Origin: Euzebyales bacterium
GTDB lineage: Bacteria > Actinomycetota > Nitriliruptoria > Euzebyales > JAHELV01
Reading direction: 5' to 3'
NCBI GenBank assembly: GCA_036374135.1
Contig: DASUUK010000090.1
Span: forward strand, 1-33,734
DNA: 33,734 nucleotides
The position numbers were made by a program, and so were the translations under genes. Of the stretch, positions 1 to 8,779 are shown piece by piece. Under the pieces are notes generated by a model that worked only from the letters and a program-made list of their open reading frames with translations, ran no database searches and was not told the DNA's origin. Each line of letters opens with the position of its first letter. Positions within the stretch are counted from its first letter, which is position 1.

Positions 1-2808
1 ATCCACCGCCGACGCATCCCCGAACGACACCGTCCCCGGACCAGACACCTTGCTCCACAACGTCGTCACCGCACCCGGCGGAACCGGCAACCCATCATCG
101 GACACCGACCCATCCAACGACGCCGACGCCGGCAACGTCACTGACCGATCCGGACCCGCCGACACCACCGGCGCCACATTCACCGCCGGCGGTGGTCCAC
201 CATCGGTGGTGTACTCGACGCGCAGCAGCGGGGCGCCCGCGGCGTCGCCGTTGAACGCCTCCGCCACCCGCTCACCGGTACCGGTGACGATCACCGCGAG
301 CGGATTGCCGCTCGTCCACCCCGGACGGTCGACGACCTCCTGGATCACCGCCGACATGTCGGGGGTCCGCTGGTCGGCCCCCGCGGCACCAACCGTGGTC
401 CAGGCCGGCGGTGACCACGATGCCGACGCGGCGGTCGTGGGCCGCGATGAGATGCTGTTCGCGGCGGTCGAGAACTCCGACGCGCTGTCGGTGTCCTGTC
501 CGCGGATCGTCAACGACGTCGCAACCGATGTCGTCTCGTCGACCTGGAACTGCACCGACGCGCTCAGGATCGTCGCGCCGTTCGGGACGGTCACATCGGT
601 GAAGCGCATCCCGACGGTCTGCTCGCCTCCACCGTCGGTGACCAGTTCGAGGTCCGAGCTGTCCACCGAGATCGACCCATCGATGTCCTCCTCGGCGTCG
701 TCGAACCGCGCGCCGACCCGGCGCTCGACGGTCACCTCGCCGCCTGCGCCCGCGACCGTGACGGTCAGCTCGTCGCTCGCCGTCTTCTGACCGTCGGACG
801 CGGTCAGGCGCAGCACGTACGACCCGGTCGCTGGGAAGGTCGCCGTCGTGTCGACGGCGGAGGCGTTGCCGAACGTCACCGTGCCCGGCCCGGACACCTC
901 GCTCCACGACGTCGTCAGCGCGCCGGGCGGATCCGGCATTCCGTCATCGGACACCGTCCCGTCCAGGTTGACGGAGTCGGTAGGCAACGTGATCGACTGG
1001 TCCGGGCCGGCGGACACCGTCGGCGCGTCGTTGGGCTCCGGCACGGTGCCGCCGCCGATGTTCGGTGCGGCGAACTCGAAGATCCTGCCGTCGTTCTCGT
1101 TGGAGTTGGCCCCGTTGTCGACCGCACGATCAACGACGTAGAAGTGCATCGCCCCGGACCCCGTGCTCGACGGGGCGACACCGAGTCCCGAGATGTAGGT
1201 GATGCCGCTGCTGGTCGGCACCTGGATGGTGCGCACCAGCGTGCCGTCGTGCGTGATCTCGAAGATCTCCTCGGTCGTGCGGGCGCCCACGTACAGCGTG
1301 CCCCGCTCGCCGTCCGCCGCGAGCCCTTCGAAGTCGCTGGGACCGAGGTGGCTGATGTCGAAGTGGCTCGAGGAGTCGTTGCCGTTGCCGAACACGCCGT
1401 CGACCGGATCGATGCGGTAGATCTCCCGGCCGACACCGTCGAGCACGAAGAGGTCACCGCTGGCCGGGTCGTACTCAGGGTCCTCGGTGTCGGTGCTTCC
1501 GAGCGTCTCGGTGTTCACCGACGACACGACGTCGTCAGCGGTGCCGAAGTCTCCGTCGGGGCCCGGCCTGACCACGAAGACCGCTCCGGCGCTGTCGTCC
1601 GAGACGAACAGCCTGTCGGTCCCCACGTCATGTGACAGGCCGGTGGGCTCCTTGGAGAAGCTGCCGGCGGAACCCGTGCCCCACATCGTGCCCACGTGCG
1701 TCACCGTGCCCGTGCGCGTCGACTGCCACAGGTTGACGTTGTTCCAGCCCGCGCCGGTGGTCTCGTCGACTTCGGAGTCCACGACGACGAGGTCGTCGTC
1801 CGTGGGCAGCCAGACGATGCCCGCAGGGTCGGGCGATGCGGGGTTCCACCCGGAGGTCTGGGTGGTCCGCACGTGGGTGGCCGAGTCGACCGGTGCGGCG
1901 AGCGCTGCCACGGTGGCGAACGACAGCTCGGTGACGCCGCCCGACGTGGTCGCGGTGCCCGAGTCCGCGACGAACAGGTTGAGCTCGTCGGCGTCATCGG
2001 TCGGATCGGTGGTCGGAGCGAACGTCATCGCGACGGGATCCGACAGCTCGGTGGATGCCAGGCTGACACGCGTCCGCACGTTGCCGTCGCTGTCCAGTCC
2101 CTCGAGTGTCTCGGACTGGGCGTCCATCACGTACAGCAGCTCGTCCGCGGAGTTGTAGGCGATGACCGGATCGGCCGTGTCCGCCGACAGCTCGATCGTG
2201 CCGGTGGTCTCGGCGCCAGCGCGGGCGCCTGTTCCGTCGTCGACCACCGAGACGGTCGCGTCCTCGAGCACGAACCAGTCGCCGGTCTGCGGGTCGAAGG
2301 TCGCGCCGTCGGGGGCGTCGAAGTCGAGCGCGGCGATCGGTTCACGGTCGACGCTCGGCGACGACCTCGTCAGGTCATCGCCATCGACGGCGAGCAACTG
2401 GTCGCCGTCGATCGCGGTGAGGTCACCCTCCGACTCGTCGTATGCGAGCGTCTCGGGGTCGTCGAGCTGCGGCAGCTCGAGGCTGCCCAGCCGTTCCTCG
2501 TCCGTGCTCAACCGCACGACGAACGTGCGACGCACATCGTCCCTGGCCACCAGGAACTCATCGTGCTCGGCGTCGTACGCCAGTCCCGCCGGGTCGGCCA
2601 CTCCGAACTCACTGGTCCAGACCGTGCGGACCTCCTGCGCGTCGAGCACCCCCGCTTCGGCTGCGGGTTGCCTGGACCCGCGGTTCTCGGCCGCCGCCGC
2701 GGCTTCGGGCGCCCGCGCGACGACGAACGTCGCCATCAGCATCAGCACCGCGCCGATCAGGATCGCTCGCCGACGCCCGTCGGTCCCGCAGTTTCGATGG
2801 CTCCTCAC
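1..2808 (-). CDS. secreted beta-propeller protein with PKD-like and DNRLRE-like modules (C-terminus beyond window)
   Basis: The minus frame is open from a GTG at 2808 to base 1, giving at least 936 residues; the C-terminus lies outside the window. An in-frame TGA lies a short way upstream, so GTG 2808 is the first usable start; AGGTGG lies just before it. Residues about 12-40 are a signal peptide (arginines, a hydrophobic run, then an alanine-rich site). Residues about 45-575 are NHL/SMP-30-like propeller repeats, with phrases such as DPAGLAYD and EPTGLSHD. About 589-685 is a PKD-like module (SAGPDQSITLP, WSEVSGPGTV). About 689-867 resembles the actinobacterial DNRLRE-type module (DDAEEDIDGS, QEVVDRPGWTSGNPL). 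A second PKD-like module runs off the edge. The propeller part is paralogous to the protein at 11857-14862. An extracellular binding or structural role is likely; no catalytic motif is seen. Confidence 0.85.
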   Translation of the reverse strand, partial: MRSHRNCGTDGRRRAILIGAVLMLMATFVVARAPEAAAAAENRGSRQPAAEAGVLDAQEVRTVWTSEFGVADPAGLAYDAEHDEFLVARDDVRRTFVVRLSTDEERLGSLELPQLDDPETLAYDESEGDLTAIDGDQLLAVDGDDLTRSSPSVDREPIAALDFDAPDGATFDPQTGDWFVLEDATVSVVDDGTGARAGAETTGTIELSADTADPVIAYNSADELLYVMDAQSETLEGLDSDGNVRTRVSLASTELSDPVAMTFAPTTDPTDDADELNLFVADSGTATTSGGVTELSFATVAALAAPVDSATHVRTTQTSGWNPASPDPAGIVWLPTDDDLVVVDSEVDETTGAGWNNVNLWQSTRTGTVTHVGTMWGTGSAGSFSKEPTGLSHDVGTDRLFVSDDSAGAVFVVRPGPDGDFGTADDVVSSVNTETLGSTDTEDPEYDPASGDLFVLDGVGREIYRIDPVDGVFGNGNDSSSHFDISHLGPSDFEGLAADGERGTLYVGARTTEEIFEITHDGTLVRTIQVPTSSGITYISGLGVAPSSTGSGAMHFYVVDRAVDNGANSNENDGRIFEFAAPNIGGGTVPEPNDAPTVSAGPDQSITLPTDSVNLDGTVSDDGMPDPPGALTTSWSEVSGPGTVTFGNASAVDTTATFPATGSYVLRLTASDGQKTASDELTVTVAGAGGEVTVERRVGARFDDAEEDIDGSISVDSSDLELVTDGGGEQTVGMRFTDVTVPNGATILSASVQFQVDETTSVATSLTIRGQDTDSASEFSTAANSISSRPTTAASASWSPPAWTTVGAAGADQRTPDMSAVIQEVVDRPGWTSGNPLAVIVTGTGERVAEAFNGDAAGAPLLRVEYTTDGGPPPAVNVAPVVSAGPDRSVTLPASASLDGSVSDDGLPVPPGAVTTLWSKVSGPGTVSFGDASAVD

Positions 2809-2836
2809 AGCTGCCCACCTGCCGTCCGCCGTGGAG

Positions 2837-2859
2837 GCACCTCTCCCGTCCCGAGGTGC
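2837..2859 (-). promoter_or_regulatory. hairpin in the 5' leader of the propeller gene
   Basis: GCACCTC and GAGGTGC form a 7-bp perfect stem with a 9-base loop. It starts almost at the expected transcription start of the promoter at 2867-2895 and ends 28 bases before the GTG start. It could stabilise the 5' end or modulate translation. A 7-bp stem can arise by chance in DNA this GC-rich. Confidence 0.3.
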
Positions 2860-2866
2860 TCATTCG

Positions 2867-2895
2867 GTTATACGCGGCGGATCGCTGAGTGTCAG
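2867..2895 (-). promoter_or_regulatory. sigma70-type promoter for the propeller gene
   Basis: Read on the minus strand, CTGACA (5 of 6 to consensus) is followed by exactly 17 bases and then TATAAC (5 of 6). It lies in an intergenic stretch that is less GC-rich than its surroundings, about 60 bases upstream of the GTG start at 2808. It is one of the two best promoter matches seen in the window. Confidence 0.6.
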
Positions 2896-3000
2896 CTCAA
2901 ACCTTGATGAAATGTCCTTGCATCCAGAGCCCTAAACCTGATCACGCCTCATCTGGACCGATTATTCGTGAAGCGCTCTTGACAGTGTGCAGTTGGCGCG

Positions 3001-4653
3001 TCATCCGCCCGTTCGTTCGTAAGCACCGATGTCGTACGCCGATCCCTGCGGACGTGCGGTGCCGTCGATGTCGTCGACCACGCCCTCGGACCGCAGGCTG
3101 CGTCCGGCATCGACCGCCGGCGACGCCGACCCGAGCCTGAAATCGTCACCCGACGGGTCGACGAACCCGACGGCGCTGACCGCTCCCGTCAGGTTCGCGC
3201 CGATGTCGACGTTCGCGTCACGATCCACATCGACGCCCCCGGAGCCCACGGCGATGTTGTTGCGGATCTGGTTGTCGGAGCCGACGTCGTTGCTCCATCC
3301 AATGCCGTCACCTCGCGCCCCGACGACGGTGTTGTTGAGCACCCGGACGCTTCCATCCGTGTTCGAGCCGTCGTGGACGGTGATCCCGTCGCCGTCGTCG
3401 TCGCCCGCGCTCACGGCACGCCCCGCGCGGATCACGACGTTGTTGTAGACGTCGTTCGACCCGTTGCCCTGGATGTAGATGCCCCAGCCCGCGGTGTCGG
3501 AGATGACGTTGTCATGGATGTCGCACACCGAGCCCTTGTTGTTCATCACACCGGCGCGATGTGACGACTCCCCGTTGCGGCCAGTGTCGGTCACGACGTT
3601 GTCGTGAATGGCGCAATCCCGGGTCGCCGAGCCGACCTGCAGGCCGTCGCGACCGGTGCGCACGACGAGGTTGTGGCTCAGCCGAACGCCGTGCAGCACG
3701 TGGTAGTCGCCGGTCGCGTAGTCGGAACTGCCGATGTACACCCCTTCGTCCTTGACGTCGTGGAGGTAGTTGTGGTCGAGCACGACGTCGTGTTCGATCC
3801 ACTCGCCGCGACCCATCGAGTTGTCCTTGATGCTGACCGCCGACTGCGACGTGTCGCCCATCTCTACGTGGTCGACGCGGATGTGCTCGGTCTTCACCTT
3901 GCCGGTGAGGCTGCGCGCGGTTCCGAGGATGCTGATGCCACAGCGCTGGGACCCGGCCGCGATGTCGGCCCCGCAGTGACCGCCCGCGCCCGCGCCTGTC
4001 ACGCGGATGTGGTCGCTGTCCTCGATCTCGATGCCTGCGTAGTCACCATCGTCGCCGCGGATCTGGACGGTTCCCCCGCTGTTGACGAACGTGACGGGTC
4101 GACCGTCAGCGCCGTGGAAGTTGCGCAACTCCAGCGGTCCGCGTGTGCCCGACGCGAGGCAGACCGTGTCGCCGGGGCCGACGTCCGAGAAGTTGCCCGC
4201 CCCGTCGGCCTCCTCGACGCCACCGGCCAGCGTGTGGTCGCACGCGAACGACTCCGTCCCGTCCGATGCACCGCCGTCACCGCCGGTCGGGGCGGGTTCC
4301 GTCGTCAGAGAGTCGGCCGGGAGCGGATCCTCCGTGTCGGCCGCGGACGCATCGGGCCCGGTGCCACCGTCACCGGCGGAACCGTCGTCGGCGCTGTCGC
4401 CGCCCGCGTCTGTGACCGTTGGGTCGTCGGCGGCGTCACCGGACTCGTCGTCCTGCCCGCCGGATCCCGTGCGACGGTCGTCACGCGCGTGCTCGCCGGA
4501 CCGGCCGCGGACGTCACCCGCCCCGGGTCCCGTCAACTGGAGCACCGATTCCATGTCACACGCAGTCAGGAACAGGCACATGCTGAACAGTGCCGCCACC
4601 GTGCGCATCGTCCGCGACGCCGCCACTCGCCCACCAATCGCATCGTCCGCCAA
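3001..4653 (-). CDS. lipoprotein with right-handed parallel beta-helix (carbohydrate-active type)
   Basis: The 550-residue protein is predicted to be a membrane-anchored extracellular beta-helix protein. The TTG start at 4653 has GTGGAG just upstream; an internal ATG at 4608 (MRTVAALFSM) is the alternative. A lipobox, LFLTAC, places the lipidated Cys at residue 32. Residues about 35-125 are an acidic Asp/Gly/Thr-rich linker. From about 135 to 480 come repeated Asn-ladder coils typical of PbH1/CASH domains (HDNVVTDTG, YNNVVIRAG, LNNTVVGARGDG, IRNNIAVGSGG). The end carries SPAVDAG and AYDIGAYE, the usual close of such secreted proteins. Known relatives include polysaccharide lyases and uronan C5-epimerases, so action on the locus polymer is plausible but unproven. 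The residues after the lipid Cys (CDMESVLQLTGP) resemble those of the DUF1996 lipoprotein at 30808-31839. Confidence 0.85.
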   Translation of the reverse strand: MADDAIGGRVAASRTMRTVAALFSMCLFLTACDMESVLQLTGPGAGDVRGRSGEHARDDRRTGSGGQDDESGDAADDPTVTDAGGDSADDGSAGDGGTGPDASAADTEDPLPADSLTTEPAPTGGDGGASDGTESFACDHTLAGGVEEADGAGNFSDVGPGDTVCLASGTRGPLELRNFHGADGRPVTFVNSGGTVQIRGDDGDYAGIEIEDSDHIRVTGAGAGGHCGADIAAGSQRCGISILGTARSLTGKVKTEHIRVDHVEMGDTSQSAVSIKDNSMGRGEWIEHDVVLDHNYLHDVKDEGVYIGSSDYATGDYHVLHGVRLSHNLVVRTGRDGLQVGSATRDCAIHDNVVTDTGRNGESSHRAGVMNNKGSVCDIHDNVISDTAGWGIYIQGNGSNDVYNNVVIRAGRAVSAGDDDGDGITVHDGSNTDGSVRVLNNTVVGARGDGIGWSNDVGSDNQIRNNIAVGSGGVDVDRDANVDIGANLTGAVSAVGFVDPSGDDFRLGSASPAVDAGRSLRSEGVVDDIDGTARPQGSAYDIGAYERTGG

Positions 4654-4907
4654 GGCTCCACGTCATCCGGCTCGTCGGGTTGGCGCCGACGTCGCTGGGT
4701 CATGACGACTCTGACGGTATCGACACCCGCCACCTACGTACGAATGCGTACACGTCCGGTGGTGTCAGCCCGCGCCACAATGGCGAGGGAGCCTGACAGA
4801 TCGGCCATGGCGCATCGTCAGTTCAGCCATTGCCCTGATTGCCAGGGTCGTGACGTGACAGCCCCGACGGGCCGCGGGGGCCGTCCGGGACGACGACGAC
4901 CCGAGGA
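4654..4907. other. intergenic region upstream of the beta-helix lipoprotein gene
   Basis: These 254 bases separate the ATP-grasp stop from the lipoprotein start, both on the minus strand. No convincing reading frame was found. A small hairpin, CCCTG-attgc-CAGGG at 4833-4847, could weakly end the ATP-grasp transcript. A promoter for the lipoprotein gene is expected here, but no good -10/-35 pair was seen. Confidence 0.4.
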
Positions 4908-6104
4908 TCAGGGACGGGGCGTCGCCGCCGACTCCGACGTCCCGGCGTCGTGGTGCGCCTGCGATCCGCGCCGCTTCAACACGGCCCAGGCGAGCGCGCC
5001 CGCCGTCGCCCCGGGGTCGTCGAGGTGGAAGGCGCGGCGCGCCTGCGCGTCGATCACGCTCTTCATCCACGTCGTCCGCGGTACACCGGCCTGTCCGGAC
5101 GACGACCAGTCGCCCCAGACCTGTACCCAGCGGACGCCCGCTGTGGCGGGAGGCAGCGGCTGCGTCCGGCCCTCGGTGAGGTGCCGGTACACCGCGGCCG
5201 GCAGGTTGACACCGGCGACGGCCCCCGGGTGGTGCCAGAGGTTGAAACGCGGGTTGATCTCGACGACGACGTGGTCACCCCCGGGCGTCCGCTTCATGTC
5301 GACCTTGGCGACACCGGTGAACCCGAACGCGCGCAGCGCCGCCCGACCGGTCTCCGCCGCACGGTCGTCCCGTGTGATCTCGACGGCGGTGGAGATGCCC
5401 ACCTCCGGGGGGTTGGTGCGGATCTTCCGCCCTGTGAACTGACCCACCACGGTGCCGTCCGCGTCGACGTATGCGTGATAGCTGACGATCGTCGTCGCGT
5501 CGCCCGGGACGTACTCCTGCACCATCGTGCGCACGTCCCGCAGCTCCGGGCGCTGCCACAGACCCCGCAGCTCCGCACTGTCCGACACGGTGAGCGCCTT
5601 CGATCCGCCGGCCACCGCCTGCCAGGTCTGTTGTGGCCGTGAGCGCAGGACGGGCTTGACGACCAGCGGGTACGTCATCCCGGCATCCGGCAACGGGTCG
5701 CGGCCGGCGACACCCGACCGTCCGAGCGGGACCGGGACGCCCAGCGCCTCGGCGCGGGCCTGGAACCGCTCCTTGTCGACCAGATCCTCCACGACCTCAT
5801 GGTCCGGCACGACGAAGCGGTACCACGCACCGAGCTCCTCACGGTCGCGTGAGATCAGCAGGACCGCCGGATCCTTCTGATAGACGAGTACAGGACGGTG
5901 GTCGAGCGTGCGCGCGTAGTCGATCAGCCGCCGGGTCACGGCCTCAGGGTCGTCCCACAGGTCCGGCAGGCTGATCGCGTCCACCGAGTGACGCGACCAG
6001 GCGGTCTCCGGACCGGTCGGCCCGGCCGCCACGCACCGTATGCCCGCCAGCCCGAGTGGCCGCACGAGATCCATGTCCCCAATGACCACGGCGAGGGTGC
6101 TCAC
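4908..6104 (-). CDS. ATP-grasp family ligase-like protein
   Basis: The 398-residue protein has the ATP-grasp layout of carbamoyl-phosphate-synthase-like and D-aspartate-ligase-like enzymes. The N-terminal pre-ATP-grasp fold begins STLAVVIGDMDLVRPLG. The ATP-binding Lys segment is PLVVKPVLRSRPQQ near residue 150. The adenine-binding linker is VQEYVPGDATT near 195. The metal-binding close is VVVEINPRFNLWHHPG near 270-285. Such enzymes join a carboxylate to an amine through an acyl phosphate; the substrates here cannot be read. Its start overlaps the stop of the PHP gene by four bases (ATGA), so the two are translationally coupled and probably act in one pathway. A role in adding an amino-acid or amide group to the polysaccharide, or in making a precursor, is inference. 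Confidence 0.85.
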   Translation of the reverse strand: MSTLAVVIGDMDLVRPLGLAGIRCVAAGPTGPETAWSRHSVDAISLPDLWDDPEAVTRRLIDYARTLDHRPVLVYQKDPAVLLISRDREELGAWYRFVVPDHEVVEDLVDKERFQARAEALGVPVPLGRSGVAGRDPLPDAGMTYPLVVKPVLRSRPQQTWQAVAGGSKALTVSDSAELRGLWQRPELRDVRTMVQEYVPGDATTIVSYHAYVDADGTVVGQFTGRKIRTNPPEVGISTAVEITRDDRAAETGRAALRAFGFTGVAKVDMKRTPGGDHVVVEINPRFNLWHHPGAVAGVNLPAAVYRHLTEGRTQPLPPATAGVRWVQVWGDWSSSGQAGVPRTTWMKSVIDAQARRAFHLDDPGATAGALAWAVLKRRGSQAHHDAGTSESAATPRP

Positions 6105-6826
6105 GGCCGCCCCCTACCCACAGACTCGACCAGCCGGGACCGGGCGTACTGTGCCACGAAGTAGCCGGTGACGAGCGGCCTGCGACGCTTGATCCCGTTG
6201 ATGACCTCGGCGGCCATCCAGTCGCTCTTCGGCGAGCGGGTGGGATGGTGACACCGGGCGTCCTGCAGCAGCGTCTCGATGACCGTCGCGCGACGTTCGT
6301 ACTCCACAACGACCCGATCCAGCTCGCGGGCCCAGTGCGCGTCGACGCCGTACGAGCGGGCTGCGCTCACCGTCTCGGCCAGCGCCACGGACCGGGCGTC
6401 CTGCTCGGCGGTGCACCTGGCGTTGAACACCTCGATGAGGTCGACCTGCCGGGCCAGCTCCTCGACTCCACGGTGGCTGCGGAACGGGTGCGGAAGACCG
6501 ACGAGGCCTCCTGCGGCATGGACCTCGTCGACCATCGCCTCCCAGGACAGGAGTCGGTCGATGGACGGCGGCGTCGAGTCGGGTTCGAAGACGACCAGCG
6601 CGTCACCGCGATCCGTGCGGACCTCGGCAGCGACGGGCACGGTGATCGACAGCCCGCGATCGCGGCAGTGACCCGCGAACTCGATCGCCCCGTCGAAGGA
6701 GTTGTGGTCCGACACGACGGCGAGATCCACGCCGAGCTCGACGAGGCGTTCGCCGAGCTGCGCCGGATGCATGCGGCTGTCCCAGGACCGACGCGTGTGG
6801 ATGTGGGTCACGGCCCTGATCATCAT
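6101..6826 (-). CDS. PHP-domain metal-dependent phosphoesterase
   Basis: The protein is about 241 residues. It carries PHP metal-ligand motifs in order: THIHT near the N-terminus, VVSDHNSFDGA near residue 40, AAEVRT, GLPHPFRS and IEVFNAR. The PHP family hydrolyses phosphate esters using several metals, with histidinol phosphatase and RNase AM-type enzymes as relatives. It is not like the CpsB/Wzb-type PHP tyrosine phosphatases, which begin with a different metal motif. ATG-ATG at 6826/6823 begins MMIRAVTHIHT and puts the first motif where PHP proteins usually have it; a TTG at 6877 would add 17 unconvincing residues. It follows ugd on the same strand and overlaps the ATP-grasp gene by four bases. 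The substrate is unknown. Confidence 0.8.
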   Translation of the reverse strand: MMIRAVTHIHTRRSWDSRMHPAQLGERLVELGVDLAVVSDHNSFDGAIEFAGHCRDRGLSITVPVAAEVRTDRGDALVVFEPDSTPPSIDRLLSWEAMVDEVHAAGGLVGLPHPFRSHRGVEELARQVDLIEVFNARCTAEQDARSVALAETVSAARSYGVDAHWARELDRVVVEYERRATVIETLLQDARCHHPTRSPKSDWMAAEVINGIKRRRPLVTGYFVAQYARSRLVESVGRGRP

Positions 6827-6952
6827 GTCAGGCGTGGAACCCGAGTCGTGCGTGCAACCCCTCAGCGCCGGACGCAACGCGCCCTGAGCGCAGCGGGGTG
6901 CGCGACGGTCTTCCGGTCTCAGCGGTCAGCCGTGTCCGTCGGTTCGACCAGG

Positions 6953-8290
6953 TCACCGAGCCGGCCGCCAGGCCTGCGCGGGTTGTCCGGTGCGGGCGAC
7001 CGTCAGCCCGTGCGCGGCCAGCTCGTCTGACGACCACACGTTGCGTGCATCGACGACGACGGGATAGGCGAGCAGGTCGGCGATCCGCCCGGCGTCGAGA
7101 TCCCGGTACTCTTCCCATTCGGTGCAGACGACCACCGCGTGGGCGTCCCGCAGCGCTTCCTCGGCCTTGTCCACGTAGGTCAGCTCCGGATACATGCGCG
7201 AGACGTGCTCCATCGCCGCCGGATCGTGTGCACGGATCTTTGCCCCCTCGGCCAAGAGCTCCTCGATGACGTGCAGCGCGGGTGCGTCACGGATGTCGTC
7301 AGTTCCGGGCTTGAACGACAGGCCCAGGATGGCGATCGTCTTGTCCTCCAGGTTCCACAGCATCCGTCGCAACTGCTGCACGGGCCACGCGTGCGCCTCA
7401 CGGTTGATGCGCTCGGTCTCGCGGAGCAGACCGAAGTCGTAGCCGAGCTCGTCGGCGATGTGGACGAACGCGCGGACGTCCTTGGGGAAGCAACTGCCGC
7501 CGTACCCGAGCCCGGCGTTGAGGAACGCCCGGCCGATGCGGGCATCGTGACCCATCGCGTCGGCGACCGTCTCGACATCCGCACCCGCCAGCTCGCAGAT
7601 CCGCGCGATCGCGTTGATGAAGCTGATCTTGGTCGCGAGGTACGCGTTGGAGGCGTGCTTGATGAGCTCGGCGGTGCGCACGTCCGTCGCGATGTACGGG
7701 CAGTCGTGCTGCGCCAGCAGGGGCGCGTAGAGGCGCCGCATGACCTCGTGCCCCGCCGCGCTGTCGGCGCCCACCACGACCCGGTCCGGGCGGAGAGTGT
7801 CGGCCACCGCGGTGCCCTCGCGCAGGAACTCCGGGTTGCTCACGACCTCGTGGGTGAACCCGTGGCGGTTCGCGCGCGCCTCCAGCGCGAGTGCTTCGCG
7901 GATCCGCTGTCCCGTCCGCACCGGCACGGTCGACTTCTCGGCGACCACGGTCGATGCAGTGGCGTGCTCGGCGACCGATGCCGCTGCCGCCTGCACGAAC
8001 GACAGGTTCGGCGACCCGTCCTCGCGCGGCGGGGTGCTGACGCAGATGAAGACCACATCTTTGCCCGCGATGGCGTCGCGCGGGTCGGTCGAGTAACGCA
8101 GACGCCCGGACTGCTCCTGATCTTGCAGCAGTTCCGACATGCCGGGCTCGTGGAACGGCATTGTGCCGTCCTGCAGCAGCGCGATCTTGGCCTCGTCGTT
8201 GTCGACGCCGACAACGACGTGGCCGATCGACGCCATGGCCCCGGCCGTCACCAACCCGACGTGGCCTGTTCCGATCACACCGACACGCAC
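6953..8290 (-). CDS. ugd: UDP-glucose 6-dehydrogenase
   Basis: The 445-residue enzyme oxidises UDP-glucose to UDP-glucuronate with NAD, supplying the uronic acid of the polymer. The Rossmann motif is VGVIGTGHVGLV at the very N-terminus. It is followed by CVSTPPREDGSPN, EKSTVPVRTG, SNPEFLREGTAV and SNAYLATKISFINAIA. The catalytic Cys lies in GYGGSCFPKD at about residue 267, and GLSFKPGTDDIRDAPA opens the C-terminal domain. The GTG at 8290 is chosen because it places the Rossmann strand at residue 2 and has GAGGTG upstream; the frame stays open to 8500 but the extra 70 residues look non-coding. PHP and ATP-grasp genes follow on the same strand. UDP-mannose or related dehydrogenase specificity is the main alternative. 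Confidence 0.95.
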   Translation of the reverse strand: MRVGVIGTGHVGLVTAGAMASIGHVVVGVDNDEAKIALLQDGTMPFHEPGMSELLQDQEQSGRLRYSTDPRDAIAGKDVVFICVSTPPREDGSPNLSFVQAAAASVAEHATASTVVAEKSTVPVRTGQRIREALALEARANRHGFTHEVVSNPEFLREGTAVADTLRPDRVVVGADSAAGHEVMRRLYAPLLAQHDCPYIATDVRTAELIKHASNAYLATKISFINAIARICELAGADVETVADAMGHDARIGRAFLNAGLGYGGSCFPKDVRAFVHIADELGYDFGLLRETERINREAHAWPVQQLRRMLWNLEDKTIAILGLSFKPGTDDIRDAPALHVIEELLAEGAKIRAHDPAAMEHVSRMYPELTYVDKAEEALRDAHAVVVCTEWEEYRDLDAGRIADLLAYPVVVDARNVWSSDELAAHGLTVARTGQPAQAWRPAR

Positions 8291-8779
8291 ACCGCACCTC
8301 ACCGATCCCACCCGCAAGAGATTTCCGCTCAAGCCTAGCGCTCGCGATTGCGCCGATGCACCGGCATGCTGCTGGCTCCGGCGGCCGTCGGTTGCCCCCG
8401 CGGCCGCTCGATGAGGTCCCATCCCAGCCGGCCATCGAGGAATCTCGAAGTGCGGCACGTCCCGTCGGACAGGGTCCCTAGTTGCGCCGATATAACGCAC
8501 GGTACATGTGCAGCAAGCGATATGCTACGGAGCGTCACACTGCGGCAGGCCGCGCGGACGATTCAAAACGGCACACGAGCGATCCGTACTACGTGTAACA
8601 GGTGCGTCGCTCATCGTAGCCGATGACCATGGTGGTGACCTGTACTGCCCGTTCCCGATAATGGCGACGCCGAGAAGGGAAGCTGACGCAGCCGTGAACT
8701 CGCGGTTGCGGGTCCTGCTCCTAGAGGGGGGACAGAGGCAGCGCTCGCGAGCGAGGATGACGGACGAAGGATCCAATGA
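8291..8779. other. 489-base divergent control region between ugd and the initiating sugar transferase
   Basis: This is the longest gene-free stretch in the window. Frames crossing it are short, arginine-rich and typical of GC-rich noise. It should hold the promoters of both flanking genes. TATGCT at 8521-8526 on the plus strand is a possible -10 without a good -35, and a minus-strand pair is noted at 8489-8516. CGCTCGCGAGCG at 8742-8753 is a 12-base perfect palindrome just before the transferase ribosome binding site, but such palindromes are expected by chance here. No riboswitch or RNA gene was recognised. Confidence 0.5.
8489..8516 (-). promoter_or_regulatory. possible promoter for ugd operon
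   Basis: On the minus strand, TTGCTG (-35, 4 of 6) and TATATC (-10, 4 of 6) are separated by 16 bases. It would leave a leader of nearly 200 bases before the GTG at 8290, which weakens the call. Confidence 0.25.

Noticed and set aside
3604-5442. Long plus-strand open frame (612 residues)
   Set aside because: It runs antisense to the beta-helix lipoprotein and ATP-grasp genes, crosses their intergenic gap, and reads as Arg/Val/Ala-rich sequence with no motif. It is a GC-rich shadow frame.
6101-6826. CpsB/Wzb-like tyrosine phosphatase partner for the BY-kinase
   Set aside because: The PHP motifs match the general phosphoesterase group, not the CpsB opening, and the kinase itself looks inactive.
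8291-8500. 70-residue N-terminal extension of ugd
   Set aside because: The Rossmann motif of this family starts within the first few residues, and a GTG with a ribosome binding site lies exactly there at 8290.
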